The notes beneath the pieces were generated by a model that saw only the letters and a program-made list of their open reading frames with translations, searched no databases and was not told the DNA's origin. Position numbers and translations under genes: made by a program. A stretch of DNA of 64,000 nucleotides, taken from contig CAYNKA010000004.1 of the NCBI GenBank assembly GCA_964397655.1, positions 124,001 to 188,000 on the forward strand, written 5' to 3'. The DNA comes from CAYNKA01 sp964397655 (GTDB lineage Bacteria > Spirochaetota > Spirochaetia > DTKZ01). This document shows, in pieces, positions 1 to 8,338 of this stretch (positions within the stretch are counted from its first letter, which is position 1; each line of letters starts with the position of its first letter).

Positions 1-1373
1 AGATCCACGCCGCCATCAGGACCGGCGTCCTGAAACGGGAGCTCATCCCGGTATTCATGGGATCCGCGTACAAGAACAAGGGCATACAGACCCTTCTGGA
101 CGGCGTCGTGCGTTACCTGCCGGACCCTACGGACGTGAAGAACTTCGCCCTCGACCTCGACAACGAGGAGACCCAGGTGGAGCTCAAGTCGGATCCCAAG
201 CTTCCGGCCGTCGCCCTCGCCTTCAAGCTCGAAGATGGTCAGTACGGACAGCTCACCTACATCCGCGTCTACCAGGGCGAGATCAGGAAGGGGGACGAAC
301 TCTACAACAGCCGTTCGCGGCGGAAGTTCAAGGTCGGCCGCCTCATCAGGATGCATGCGAACGCGATGGAGGATATCGGCGAGGCGCCTTGCGGCGATAT
401 CGTGGCGCTCTTCGGAGTGGAGTGCGCTTCCGGCGACACCTTCTGCAAATACGGCACCAATTACTCGATGACCTCGATGTACGTGCCGCAGCCGGTCATC
501 TCGCTCGCCGTAACGCCCAAGGACAAGAACTCGAGCGACAACATGGCGAAGGCCCTCGGGCGATTCACCAAAGAAGATCCGACTTTCAGGACTTTCGTTG
601 ACCCCGAATCGAATCAGACTATAATTCAAGGTATGGGCGAGCTCCACCTGGACGTCTATATCGAACGGATGAAACGGGAATACAAGGCGGAGGTCGAAAC
701 GGGGATGCCTCAGGTCGCATATCGGGAGACCATCACCCAAAAGGCCGAGTTCGATTACCTGCACAAGAAACAGACCGGCGGTTCCGGCCAGTACGGCCGC
801 GTTGCCGGATATATCGAGCCGAACGAGGAAAAGGAATACGAGTTCCTCAACCTCATCAAGGGCGGCGTCATTCCCAACGAGTTCATCCCCTCCTGCGATA
901 AGGGCTTCCAGGCAGCGAAGACGAAGGGCACCCTCATCGGCTTCCCCATCGTCAACATCAGATGCGCGATCAACGACGGAAGCACGCACCCCGTGGACTC
1001 CTCCGACATGGCCTTCCAGCAGGCGGCCATCGGGGCCTTCCGCCAGGCTTACGACAAGGCGAAACCTATCATCCTCGAGCCGATCATGAAGGTGAGCGTG
1101 GAAGGGCCCACCGAGTTCCAGGGGAATATCTTCGGAAGCATAAACCAGCGGCGCGGCGTCATCGTGAGCTCCACCGAAGACGGGAATTTCTCGCGGATCG
1201 AAGCGGAGGTACCTTTGAGCGAAATGTTCGGGTATTCCACGGTGATCCGCTCCCTCACCCAGGGCAAGGCGGAGTTCACCATGGAGTTCCTCAAGTACGG
1301 GAAAGTCCCCAACAACATAGCCGAGGAACTGAAGAAACAGTATCAAGAAAAACGCCGTAAGGAACAAAAATAA
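1..1373 (+). CDS. fusA: Elongation factor G, spdEFG1 type (5'-truncated by window edge)
   Basis: GTPase that drives ribosomal translocation. The frame is open from base 3 of the window, so the G domain lies outside and the last ~456 residues are present: end of the G domain, domain II, and domains III-V. Seen motifs include GSAYKNKGIQ and, in domain II, FGVECASGDTF. These closely resemble mitochondrial EF-G1 and the spirochaete/planctomycete spdEFG1 group rather than E. coli FusA, so a second, recycling-type EF-G probably exists elsewhere. No internal stop. It is followed after 16 nt by a P-loop ATPase on the same strand, likely co-transcribed. Identity is secure; the subgroup is by eye. Confidence 0.95.
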   Translation, partial: IHAAIRTGVLKRELIPVFMGSAYKNKGIQTLLDGVVRYLPDPTDVKNFALDLDNEETQVELKSDPKLPAVALAFKLEDGQYGQLTYIRVYQGEIRKGDELYNSRSRRKFKVGRLIRMHANAMEDIGEAPCGDIVALFGVECASGDTFCKYGTNYSMTSMYVPQPVISLAVTPKDKNSSDNMAKALGRFTKEDPTFRTFVDPESNQTIIQGMGELHLDVYIERMKREYKAEVETGMPQVAYRETITQKAEFDYLHKKQTGGSGQYGRVAGYIEPNEEKEYEFLNLIKGGVIPNEFIPSCDKGFQAAKTKGTLIGFPIVNIRCAINDGSTHPVDSSDMAFQQAAIGAFRQAYDKAKPIILEPIMKVSVEGPTEFQGNIFGSINQRRGVIVSSTEDGNFSRIEAEVPLSEMFGYSTVIRSLTQGKAEFTMEFLKYGKVPNNIAEELKKQYQEKRRKEQK

Positions 1374-1389
1374 AATCGGAGGGATGTTT

Positions 1390-2094
1390 ATGGTGAGAAA
1401 GGAACTTATCAAAAGAAGTCCTTTGCGCATTCTCGAAAAATCTATCCGGGGCGGCGTGAAGAAGGGCGACATCGCCATCATAGCGTCGCCGAAGGGTATA
1501 GGAAAAACCGCGTGCCTCGTGCACATCGCGACCGACAACCTTATTCAGGGAAAGCACATAATCCATGTTTCCTTTTCGTCCCGAACCGATCACATCGTCA
1601 GCTGGTACGAGGATATTTTCAGGGAGATCGCGAGGAAGCTGGAAATCGATTCCGTCATGGACGTGCATGACGAGATAATCCGCAACAGGGTCATCATGAA
1701 TTTCAACCAGGAGGGGATGAAGACCGATCAGATCGTCCGCAGCCTTCGCGCAATGATGCAGGGAGGCGGGTTCGCCGCCGACCAGATCGTGGTGGACGGG
1801 TACGACTTTTCGAAGAGCTCTCCGCAAGACTTCTCCCAGCTGTCGGACTTCGCCAAGGAGGTCGGGGTGTCCTTCTGGTTCAGCGCCTCGATCAAGAGCG
1901 AGAACATGTCCGGACCCAAGGGGGTGCCGACGCCTCTCGAGAGTTTCATGGATCTCACGTCGATCGTGATAACCCTCGCCGACGAGAAGGAGCACATCGC
2001 GCTCCGCCTGGTCAAGGATCACGACGTATATCCCAAGGAGAACCTCCACATCCGGCTCGATCCGAAAACGCTGCTCATCGCAGACGAGGGTTGA
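1390..2094 (+). CDS. RecA/KaiC-like P-loop ATPase, function unknown
   Basis: A 234-residue cytoplasmic protein with a Walker A motif at about residues 33-40 (SPKGIGKT), preceded by GGVKKGDIAIIA, the usual lead-in of RecA/DnaB-fold ATPases. A Walker B-like strand (QIVVDGYD) lies near residue 135. It lacks other helicase or RadA domains, so it is a minimal stand-alone core. Of two in-frame ATGs (1384 and 1390) the second is chosen because CGGAGGG ends 6 nt before it, while it abuts the first. The gene sits directly behind EF-G and ends at a strong terminator. Substrate and partner are unknown. Confidence 0.8.
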   Translation: MVRKELIKRSPLRILEKSIRGGVKKGDIAIIASPKGIGKTACLVHIATDNLIQGKHIIHVSFSSRTDHIVSWYEDIFREIARKLEIDSVMDVHDEIIRNRVIMNFNQEGMKTDQIVRSLRAMMQGGGFAADQIVVDGYDFSKSSPQDFSQLSDFAKEVGVSFWFSASIKSENMSGPKGVPTPLESFMDLTSIVITLADEKEHIALRLVKDHDVYPKENLHIRLDPKTLLIADEG

Positions 2095-2115
2095 GGACCC
2101 GGTTCACGATTTGAG

Positions 2116-2140
2116 CCCGCCGGCAGGCGGGTTTTTTTTT
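2116..2140 (+). terminator. Rho-independent terminator of the fusA-ATPase unit
   Basis: A 6-bp perfect stem CCCGCC/GGCGGG with loop GGCA, followed by nine T residues, 22 nt after the ATPase stop codon. Confidence 0.9.
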
Positions 2141-2152
2141 CGGGTGGGACGG

Positions 2153-2806
2153 TCATCTGCTGACGCTCACGTTTCTTCTCGGGCACAGGTCGGAGAGTCG
2201 GCAGAGCGAGCATTTCGGAGATAGGGGAGTGCAAATTTTTTTCCCGTACGCGACGAGAAGCCCGTTGACCGGTATCCAGTACTTCCGCGGAAGTACTCCC
2301 TGGAGGGCACGTTCCGTTTCTTCCGGGGTTTTCGTATCCACCCAGCCGAGGCGGTTCGCGATCCTATGGACGTGAGTGTCCACGCATATGGCTTCGAGGC
2401 CGAATCCCAGGTTGAGGACCAGGTTCGCGGTCTTCCTGCCAACGCCCGGGAAAGCCAGCAATTGATCTTCGTCCGAGGGAACCTTTCCGCCGTGCTTTTC
2501 CGTGATGAGCTTCGCGGTTTCCCTTATGTGCCTCGCCTTCGTTTTGTAGAAACCCGCGGGGCGTATGAGTCCCGCGATGCGCTCCGCCGTGAGGGATGCT
2601 ACCGCCTCGGGAGTGTCAGCTTCGCCGAAGAGCCTTTCCGAGGCCCGATAGGTGACCTCGTCCTTGGTTCTGAGCGAAATCATGGTGGAGACGAGGACCT
2701 TGAAGGGATTTCGTCCGTGATCTGCAGCGATTTGCGAAACCGAGGGGAGCTTTTCGTCTTCCGCCGCAGATTCCTCGAGGATGCCGAAGACGAGCTTCCA
2801 ATCCAT
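2153..2806 (-). CDS. nth: Endonuclease III (DNA glycosylase/AP lyase)
   Basis: Removes oxidised pyrimidines and cleaves AP sites in base excision repair. The 217 residues match the family length. Seen are the helix-hairpin-helix FPGVGRKTANLV with the catalytic Lys, the catalytic Asp in VDTHVHRIANR, and the C-terminal iron-sulfur ligands in the pattern C-x6-C-x2-C-x5-C. The start is taken at 2806, which has GGGGAG 9 nt upstream. An in-frame ATG at 2839 would overlap the ispDF stop as ATGA and add 11 residues; it cannot be excluded. Third gene of a leftward carD-ispDF-nth operon. Confidence 0.93.
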   Translation of the reverse strand: MDWKLVFGILEESAAEDEKLPSVSQIAADHGRNPFKVLVSTMISLRTKDEVTYRASERLFGEADTPEAVASLTAERIAGLIRPAGFYKTKARHIRETAKLITEKHGGKVPSDEDQLLAFPGVGRKTANLVLNLGFGLEAICVDTHVHRIANRLGWVDTKTPEETERALQGVLPRKYWIPVNGLLVAYGKKICTPLSPKCSLCRLSDLCPRRNVSVSR

Positions 2807-2835
2807 CGCCGATTTCTCCCCGGCACAAGAGGCGC

Positions 2836-4017
2836 TCATCGGGCGATCAGGGCGGTTGCGAAGGCTTCCACGGCCCTTCCTTCCCCGACCGCGTCCACTT
2901 TTTCCTTCGTCTTTCCCTTCACCGAGATCGCGTCCTGCGGTATGCCGAGGTCCTCGGCGAGGGTGTTCGCGATGGCGTCGCGGTACGGCAGAATTTTCGG
3001 GGTCTCCAGGACGACGGTGCAGTCGAGGTTCGAAATCGTCCAGCCCTTGCCCGAGACGAGCGCCGCGGCGCGGCGCAGGAGGACGCGGCTCGAAATGTCC
3101 TTGTAGGCCCGGTCGGATGGCGGAAAATGGGAACCGATGTCGCCGAGCCGAGCGGCTCCGAACAGGGCGTCGATGACCGCATGGATCAGCACGTCCCCGT
3201 CCGAATGCCCGTCTTCTCCCACGGGCGACGGGATCTCCACTCCGCCCAGGAGGAGCTTTCTGCCTTCTACGAGCCGATGGAGGTCGTAGCCGAAGCCGAC
3301 TCGCGGACTCCGCGGGTCCGGCCCGGAGGATCCTCCCCGCACCGAATGCAGGTCCTCGGGGTAGGTGATCTTCCTGTTCTTCACGTCGCCTTTGACCGCG
3401 GCGACCGGACCGCTGTAATTCTGGTAGATTTCCGTGTCGTCGACGTAGTCGCGGCCGTCGCCCGCGGCCTTCTCGTGCGCGAGGAGGATGTCCCGGAAGC
3501 CGAAGCCCTGGGGCGTCTGAGCGCCGAAAATCCTGTTCCTGTCGAGGTGCCCGGAGAGGAAACCGTTCCCGTCCAACTCCTTCAGCGCGTCCGTGGAAGG
3601 CACGACGGGGACGCATGCGCCACTCTCGTCGACGGTCTTCTGAACCGTGCGGATGAGCTCCGAGGAAACCCAGGGACGAGCTCCGTCGTGTATGAGAACC
3701 GTAGCCGGCTCGCGATCCGCGATGGCTTGGAGTCCGAGACGGACCGACTTCTGCCTTGTGTCGGAGCCTTCCGCGAACAGGGTCCTTTTCGCTCTGCCTT
3801 CGTCCGAGAGCCAGGAGGAGAGGACATCCCTGATTTCGGGTTCGCCCCCCTGCGGGACGGTCACGACGTACAGGTCGAAGAGGCCGGTCGATTCGAAGGC
3901 ATCGAGGCACCGTTCGATGACCGGCTTTCCGTCAAGGTCGAGGTATTCTTTCTTCCGGGTCCCGCCCATGCGGGAACTCGATCCCGCGGCGGTGATCAGA
4001 ACGGAACGCATTCCCAT
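2836..4017 (-). CDS. ispDF: Bifunctional IspD/IspF (MEP isoprenoid pathway)
   Basis: Fusion of two non-adjacent steps of the non-mevalonate pathway. Residues ~1-225 are 2-C-methyl-D-erythritol 4-phosphate cytidylyltransferase (TAAGSSSRMGG nucleotide loop, LIHDGARPWV, GAQTPQGF). Residues ~237-393 are 2-C-methyl-D-erythritol 2,4-cyclodiphosphate synthase (metal site GYDLHRL, GHSDGDVLIHAVIDALFG, KGKTKEKV). The linker is about ten residues. Such fusions are known in several lineages. It starts 3 nt after the carD stop and ends at the nth region, so it is the middle gene of the operon. An ATG at 4011 is an alternative start. Confidence 0.95.
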   Translation of the reverse strand: MGMRSVLITAAGSSSRMGGTRKKEYLDLDGKPVIERCLDAFESTGLFDLYVVTVPQGGEPEIRDVLSSWLSDEGRAKRTLFAEGSDTRQKSVRLGLQAIADREPATVLIHDGARPWVSSELIRTVQKTVDESGACVPVVPSTDALKELDGNGFLSGHLDRNRIFGAQTPQGFGFRDILLAHEKAAGDGRDYVDDTEIYQNYSGPVAAVKGDVKNRKITYPEDLHSVRGGSSGPDPRSPRVGFGYDLHRLVEGRKLLLGGVEIPSPVGEDGHSDGDVLIHAVIDALFGAARLGDIGSHFPPSDRAYKDISSRVLLRRAAALVSGKGWTISNLDCTVVLETPKILPYRDAIANTLAEDLGIPQDAISVKGKTKEKVDAVGEGRAVEAFATALIAR

Positions 4018-4020
4018 CGT

Positions 4021-4644
4021 TCAGTAATCGTAGCCTTCGTCTTCGTCGGTTTCTTCGGCCTCTTCCTCGAATTCCGTGAATTCCTCCTCCTCTTCCCGGA
4101 GCGCGGCGTTCGGGGCTTTCAGCTTTTCCGGCAGATCCGCCTCCAATTTGGAGAAGATCATCTGCTCGACTTCCTCCTTGCCGTTGTTCAGGGAGAAGGA
4201 TATCTCGTCCACGAGAAGCTTGAGGGCGTTGTCGAAGAGTTTCCGTTCGAGGATGGGGAGTTCCTTTATCTTGGACCTGTGATACAGGGTGCGGACGACC
4301 CGCGCGATGTCCACGACACTCCCCTGTTTCAGGAGGTCGAGGTTCATCTGATAGCGGATCTTCCAATCCGCCGGTACGGGATCGTAGTCCTCGGAAATGA
4401 AGACGAGGGCCTTTTCCGCTTCTTGCTTGCTCACGATCGCGCGGATGCCGAGCTCCTCCGCCTTGTTCACGGGAACCATGACGGTCATGTCCGAGACTTC
4501 GAGGTATATGACGTAATAGAGGGTCTTCTTGTCCTTGAATACTCGTTCTTCGATCGATTTAATCTTGCCTACGCCCTGAAGAGGATAGACCACCTGCTGG
4601 TTTTTTTTGAAATGAGTAGCCGCATGAGCTTTCGAGCTTGTCAT
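4021..4644 (-). CDS. carD: CarD-family transcriptional regulator
   Basis: RNA polymerase-binding regulator of the CarD/CdnL family, 207 residues. The N-terminal RNAP-interacting domain starts at FKKNQQVVYPLQGVGKI (about residues 12-28), followed by the helical DNA-binding region. An acidic tail of roughly 30 Glu/Asp-rich residues ends the protein, longer than in the short mycobacterial forms. The ATG at 4644 is the only start that keeps the domain whole; a longer reading would cross the promoter. No Shine-Dalgarno precedes it, and a consensus promoter places +1 at the A of this ATG. First gene of the carD-ispDF-nth operon. Confidence 0.92.
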   Translation of the reverse strand: MTSSKAHAATHFKKNQQVVYPLQGVGKIKSIEERVFKDKKTLYYVIYLEVSDMTVMVPVNKAEELGIRAIVSKQEAEKALVFISEDYDPVPADWKIRYQMNLDLLKQGSVVDIARVVRTLYHRSKIKELPILERKLFDNALKLLVDEISFSLNNGKEEVEQMIFSKLEADLPEKLKAPNAALREEEEEFTEFEEEAEETDEDEGYDY

Positions 4645-4650
4645 AGGGAG

Positions 4651-4679
4651 ATTATATCGAAATGTACCGCCGTAGTCAA
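4651..4679 (-). promoter_or_regulatory. Sigma70 promoter of carD, predicted leaderless
   Basis: TTGACT (4679-4674), 17-nt spacer, TATAAT (4656-4651), then exactly 6 nt to the carD ATG at 4644. Near-consensus. With ordinary spacing the first transcribed base is the A of the start codon. Confidence 0.8.
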
Positions 4680-4701
4680 AGGGACGAAATCCCGATAGAA
4701 T
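4673..4701 (+). promoter_or_regulatory. Divergent promoter of the TVP38-family gene, predicted leaderless
   Basis: TAGAAT at 4696-4701 lies 6 nt before the ATG at 4708; a weak -35 TAGTCA (4673-4678) at 17 nt overlaps the carD -35 on the other strand, so the two promoters share one site. Confidence 0.55.
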
Positions 4702-4707
4702 CCTGGC

Positions 4708-5460
4708 ATGCCGGAACGATCGAAAAGATCTCTCTCCAAGGGAAAGACTTATGCGGTGCCGTTTTTGCTCCTGCTCCTGGGAGCCGCGGCGTTCTGCGCC
4801 GTGCGATACCGGTCGGAGATCTACCGGCTTTTTTCGTCGCCGGACGTGCTGCAGGACTGGGTCCGTTCCTGGGGGTGGAAGGCCCCCTTCGCTTTCGTGC
4901 TCCTGCAGTTTTTCCAGGTCGTCGTTTTCTTCATTCCCGGCGAAATTCCCCAAATCGCGGGCGGATACCTTTTCGGCACCGTCGAAGGAAGCCTTTTGTC
5001 CTCCTTCGGCATCCTGATGGGTTCGACCTTCAACTTCTTTCTCGCGAGGATGTTCGGGTTGCCGATGGTCGTGAAGCTCTTCGGCAGGGAAAAGGTCGCC
5101 CGTTTCGAGACGTTTCTCTTCTCGCGGCGAGCCGTAGGCGCTTTTTTCCTGCTTTTCGTAGTTCCGGGCATTCCGAAGGATTTTCTCTGCTACCTCGCCG
5201 GGCTTGCCAGCTTCCGTTTTCCTGCTTTCATGGCGATTTCCTTCGTCGGAAGGCTTCCCGGCATCCTGGGCAGCAGCCTCGTAGGCAACGCTGCGGCGGA
5301 GCGGCGGTGGGTCTTGGCGGGCGTCCTCATCGCCGTCGCGGGTCTGCTTTTCCTCGCGGGCCTCAGGTGGCGGGACCGCTTCCAGGCTTGGCTGGAGAGG
5401 TTCATTTTGAGGAAAGACGTCCTTCCTCCCCGCGAAGAACGACGCCGGGAAGAGGTTTGA
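4708..5460 (+). CDS. TVP38/TMEM64 (DedA-like, SNARE-associated) membrane protein
   Basis: A 250-residue inner-membrane protein with about five hydrophobic segments. The family signature region is around residues 60-150: FFIPGEIPQIAGGYLFG, then GSTFNFFLAR, and later FVVPGIPKDFLCYLAGL, which corresponds to the re-entrant F/Y-xxx-R and G-xxx-P motifs of DedA/VTT proteins, thought to act in lipid scrambling or undecaprenyl-phosphate recycling. The C-terminus is basic and cytoplasmic. Transcribed divergently from carD with a leaderless-type promoter. Its last 59 nt overlap the end of the convergent OppA-like gene. Confidence 0.85.
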   Translation: MPERSKRSLSKGKTYAVPFLLLLLGAAAFCAVRYRSEIYRLFSSPDVLQDWVRSWGWKAPFAFVLLQFFQVVVFFIPGEIPQIAGGYLFGTVEGSLLSSFGILMGSTFNFFLARMFGLPMVVKLFGREKVARFETFLFSRRAVGAFFLLFVVPGIPKDFLCYLAGLASFRFPAFMAISFVGRLPGILGSSLVGNAAAERRWVLAGVLIAVAGLLFLAGLRWRDRFQAWLERFILRKDVLPPREERRREEV

Positions 5461-7000
5461 ACGGGGCGAAGGACAGGTACTTGAAAGGATGGATATCCAG
5501 AGGATTCTGGAACCATCCCGAAACGTACTGCAGATCGATGAGATTCACGGCCGGCGAGTGGCTGATCGGCAGGACCTCCGCCCCCTTGAGCAGGAGGGAT
5601 TCCGCTTCGGAAAGGGTGTTGTAACGGATTTCTCCGCTCTGCCCCAGACTCTTCTTCACGAGGCCGTCGTAGGTCTCTTCCGAATATTTCCCGTCGTTCA
5701 GGTTGCTGTGGGAAGTCCACATCTGGAGGAAGGTGAGGGGGTCCGCGAAGTCGCCGATCCAGGTGACCGTCCCGAGGGTGTAATCGCCCTTCTTGAGCGC
5801 GTCGTAATACGTTGAGAAGTCCGATACGATGATCTCCGCTTCCTGCCCGATGCTCTCCTTCCACGACGCGGCCATGAGCGCCGCGATCCTCTTGTTCTCC
5901 TCTCCCTCGGGGATTTTGAGGACTATCTTGGGCAGGCCCTTGCCGTCCGGGAAACCGGCTTCGGCGAGGAGTTCGAGGGCCTCCTTCCTGTCCGGTGCCG
6001 CGATCACCGCCGGAGTAGGGTACTTGGGGATAGGAGGCACGAGGGTCTGCGCGGGGATGAACTGGTATTCCGTGGATCGGATGTTCTTCCAGGGAAGGAA
6101 AAGAGCGAGCGCCCTCCTAACCCGCGCATCGTTCCAGGGTTTGTCGCGGTTGGAAAAATAGAAATACTGAGTGGCGAACAACGGGTTCACGATGATCGTG
6201 TCCTTGTAGAGCACCTTGTCGAGGATCATGCCGTCCGCCACCCAATGGACGTCGTAGTCGTTGAACCGTTGCGTCGTCACGAGGGGATCGTTGACGAATT
6301 CCAACCTGAGTCGTTCGATTTTTACCTGCTCCGCGTCCCAGTACCGGGAGGATTTCCTGAGGAGCATCCTGTCGGGCGTCCGTTTCTCGATAGCATAGGG
6401 ACCGTTCCCCATGATCCCGGGGAGGGAGTCCCAGTCCTTGGTATCGAGCAGCGAGGGATGGATGGGCAGAAAACTGTGGTGGCAGAGAACCTTGAGGAAA
6501 TGCGCGGCGGGCTCTTCCAGGACAACCTGGAGCCTCGTCGGGCTCAGGACGCGAATCTTCACCGATTCGGGATCGTCGTTCTTTCCCGTGCGGTAATCCC
6601 GAGCTCCTTCGATGACGTCGTAGAGGAACGAGTACTCGGCCTTCGACGCGGGATCCAGGAATTTGAGCCAGCTGTTCTTGAAGTCCTGGGCGGTCACCGG
6701 ATCTCCATTCCAGTATTTCGCGTTTTCCCGCAACCTGAACGTATAGGTCCTGCCGTCTTCGGACACTTCCCAGGTCCTGGCGACCCCCGGTGTCGGATCG
6801 AGGCTCGCGGGATTGTAGGTGACGAGCCCTTCGTAGATGGCGGTGTAGATCTGGGCCTCGGTCGACGAGAACGAATTGAGGGGGTTGAGATGGATTTCCG
6901 AGGGAAGGAAAGCCGTCACGAATTCGCGATCCTTGGTTTCTTCGGCGAATCCGAGGCCGGCGAACGAGAGCGCACAGATCAGGCAACACAATTTCCTCAT
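5402..7000 (-). CDS. OppA-type peptide/solute-binding protein (SBP family 5)
   Basis: A 532-residue periplasmic binding protein of the oligopeptide ABC family. The N-terminus is a short signal peptide (MRKLCCLICALSFAGLGFA), after which come the family landmarks NPLNSFSSTEAQIYTAIYEGL, PGVARTWEVSEDGRTYTFRLR and KYWNGDPVTAQDF. A Cys pair in the hydrophobic stretch does not form a convincing lipobox. No ABC permease or ATPase lies nearby, so it is an orphan. Its ATG overlaps the stop of the upstream response regulator (ATGA), so it belongs to an HPt-REC-SBP operon; a role as a sensing partner rather than, or as well as, in import is inferred. Confidence 0.88.
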   Translation of the reverse strand: MRKLCCLICALSFAGLGFAEETKDREFVTAFLPSEIHLNPLNSFSSTEAQIYTAIYEGLVTYNPASLDPTPGVARTWEVSEDGRTYTFRLRENAKYWNGDPVTAQDFKNSWLKFLDPASKAEYSFLYDVIEGARDYRTGKNDDPESVKIRVLSPTRLQVVLEEPAAHFLKVLCHHSFLPIHPSLLDTKDWDSLPGIMGNGPYAIEKRTPDRMLLRKSSRYWDAEQVKIERLRLEFVNDPLVTTQRFNDYDVHWVADGMILDKVLYKDTIIVNPLFATQYFYFSNRDKPWNDARVRRALALFLPWKNIRSTEYQFIPAQTLVPPIPKYPTPAVIAAPDRKEALELLAEAGFPDGKGLPKIVLKIPEGEENKRIAALMAASWKESIGQEAEIIVSDFSTYYDALKKGDYTLGTVTWIGDFADPLTFLQMWTSHSNLNDGKYSEETYDGLVKKSLGQSGEIRYNTLSEAESLLLKGAEVLPISHSPAVNLIDLQYVSGWFQNPLDIHPFKYLSFAPFKPLPGVVLRGEEGRLSSK

Positions 7001-7377
7001 GGAGCTTTTCCTTCGCCCTTTTCCAGGTAGTATCTGATTTTCTCGATATGGTTCTTCCCGCGAAGAGGCTTGATGAAGATTTCCTTGAATCCGGCCTGTC
7101 GCAGGTTTTCCGTTTCTTCGTCGTCGCTCGTGATCGCGATGAGCGGAGTCGAGGGGGAAATCAACCTTATCGCTCGGGCCACTTCGTCGCCGTTCATCCC
7201 CGGCATGTATTGATCGAGAATGACGAGTTCGTATTGACCATTTTTGAAGAGCGCCAACGCTTCGATGCCGTCGACCGCGAGATCGCAGGAAATGCCCGAA
7301 TTCCGCAGCTGAATTTCCATGAGTTTCCGGTTCGTGAATTCGTCTTCCGCGTAGAGAACCCTGCTCGATTTCATCAT
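6997..7377 (-). CDS. Single-domain (REC-only) response regulator
   Basis: A 126-residue receiver domain with no output domain. Acidic pocket AEDE at residues 10-13, phospho-acceptor Asp55 in LVILDQYMPGM, switch Thr/Ser in AITSDDE, and Lys103 in FIKPL. Overlaps the upstream HPt gene by 4 nt (7374-7377) and the downstream OppA-like gene by 4 nt, so all three are translationally coupled. Most likely accepts phosphate from, or gives it to, the HPt His of its neighbour. The start may be either of two adjacent Met codons. Confidence 0.92.
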   Translation of the reverse strand: MMKSSRVLYAEDEFTNRKLMEIQLRNSGISCDLAVDGIEALALFKNGQYELVILDQYMPGMNGDEVARAIRLISPSTPLIAITSDDEETENLRQAGFKEIFIKPLRGKNHIEKIRYYLEKGEGKAP

Positions 7378-8138
7378 ATGCGCTCTTTGATAAATATAGC
7401 GTAATATTCCGAAACCGTTAAGAATTCTCTGCGTATTTTCTCGAGGTGGAAATTCACGTTGTTCAGCCGTTTCGCCTTGGCGTCGTTCTCCAGATCAAGG
7501 GCCGCCTTCCTCAATGCAGGCGCGTGGATGTTCAGGGCACCGCCTTTGATCGTGTGGGCGAGCCTGTGAACGGTCTGCGAATCGTCCTGACTGAGCGCCG
7601 TCTCGATTCCGGAGATGAGCGAAGGCGCTGTCGCGAGATAATGTTCGATCAGAGCTCCGCAGAGCTCACGGTCTCCGACGAGTTTCAGCATCGAATCGAG
7701 CTCGAGAGGGGCCCCGGAGGGCGGCTTGTCGAACTGAAGGACGAACATGAGGGAATGGCGGGTTTCCTCGACGACGCGGCCTTGGAGTGCCGAAAGCAGA
7801 TGTCCGAAGACCGGCTTTTCCGTGAGAGCCCGGAAGCTGATCTCCTCCGCAGAGCAGGATTCCGAGGGATGGATCACGACCCTGCCTTCTATGACCATCC
7901 CGTCCTCGCTCTCGCTGCGTGCGGCCCAGGAGAAGTCGGATCTCTCGATCCGCCGATCCATGACCGTCCAGGCGAAAAGCAGGTTCAAGAGGTTCGAAAC
8001 GTCCTTGTATTTGCCGAATACCTCACGGGGAAAGTCCGGCGGATAGGCCAGCGTCACTCTCTCCTTGTCCTCCGAGCCGAGGGTGCAGAGACCGTTCAAA
8101 ACCGAATCGCTGAGCTTCGTGAAAGAAAATGATCTCAT
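7374..8138 (-). CDS. HPt phosphotransfer protein with degenerate histidine-kinase ATPase region
   Basis: 254 residues. The C-terminal ~100 residues are an HPt helical bundle with the phosphorylatable His195 in RLAHTIKGGALNI. The N-terminal ~150 residues look like the remains of a HATPase_c fold: an N-box-like helix DVSNLLNLLFAW and a final strand pair MFVLQF, but the catalytic Asn and the glycine-rich G boxes are missing. It is probably catalytically dead for ATP. No dimerisation (HisKA) helix or sensor domain was seen. First gene of an HPt-REC-OppA operon, preceded by its own promoter. The ATPase assignment is inference. Confidence 0.8.
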   Translation of the reverse strand: MRSFSFTKLSDSVLNGLCTLGSEDKERVTLAYPPDFPREVFGKYKDVSNLLNLLFAWTVMDRRIERSDFSWAARSESEDGMVIEGRVVIHPSESCSAEEISFRALTEKPVFGHLLSALQGRVVEETRHSLMFVLQFDKPPSGAPLELDSMLKLVGDRELCGALIEHYLATAPSLISGIETALSQDDSQTVHRLAHTIKGGALNIHAPALRKAALDLENDAKAKRLNNVNFHLEKIRREFLTVSEYYAIFIKERI

Positions 8139-8160
8139 CGTATGTCTACCGTGCCGTTCT

Positions 8161-8189
8161 AGTATACGTAATTAATCGGCTCAGGACAA
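8161..8189 (-). promoter_or_regulatory. Promoter of the HPt-REC-OppA operon
   Basis: TTGTCC (8189-8184), 17-nt spacer, TATACT (8166-8161). The start codon at 8138 is 22 nt beyond the -10, giving a short leader of about 16 nt. Confidence 0.6.
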
Positions 8190-8255
8190 ACTCCGCGCGA
8201 TTGGCATTCCAAGAGGGTTCGGACGGCCTTCTTTGCGAGATCTCGGTTTCGAGGG

Positions 8256-8284
8256 TTTTCATAAGCATCGATATTTGTTATAGT
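8256..8284 (+). promoter_or_regulatory. Promoter upstream of the 88-residue conserved protein
   Basis: TTTTCA (8256-8261), 17-nt spacer, TATAGT (8279-8284); leader of about 48 nt containing GGGAG before the start codon. Confidence 0.5.
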
Positions 8285-8338
8285 GCGCCAAGTTTCTGGG
8301 GGAGGAGCGGTGCCGCTTTCCCTCCCGGGAGATTCGGT

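Noticed and set aside
2807..2839. Longer nth start at 2839 overlapping ispDF as ATGA.
   Set aside because: No ribosome site and an N-terminus unlike the family; kept as an alternative only.
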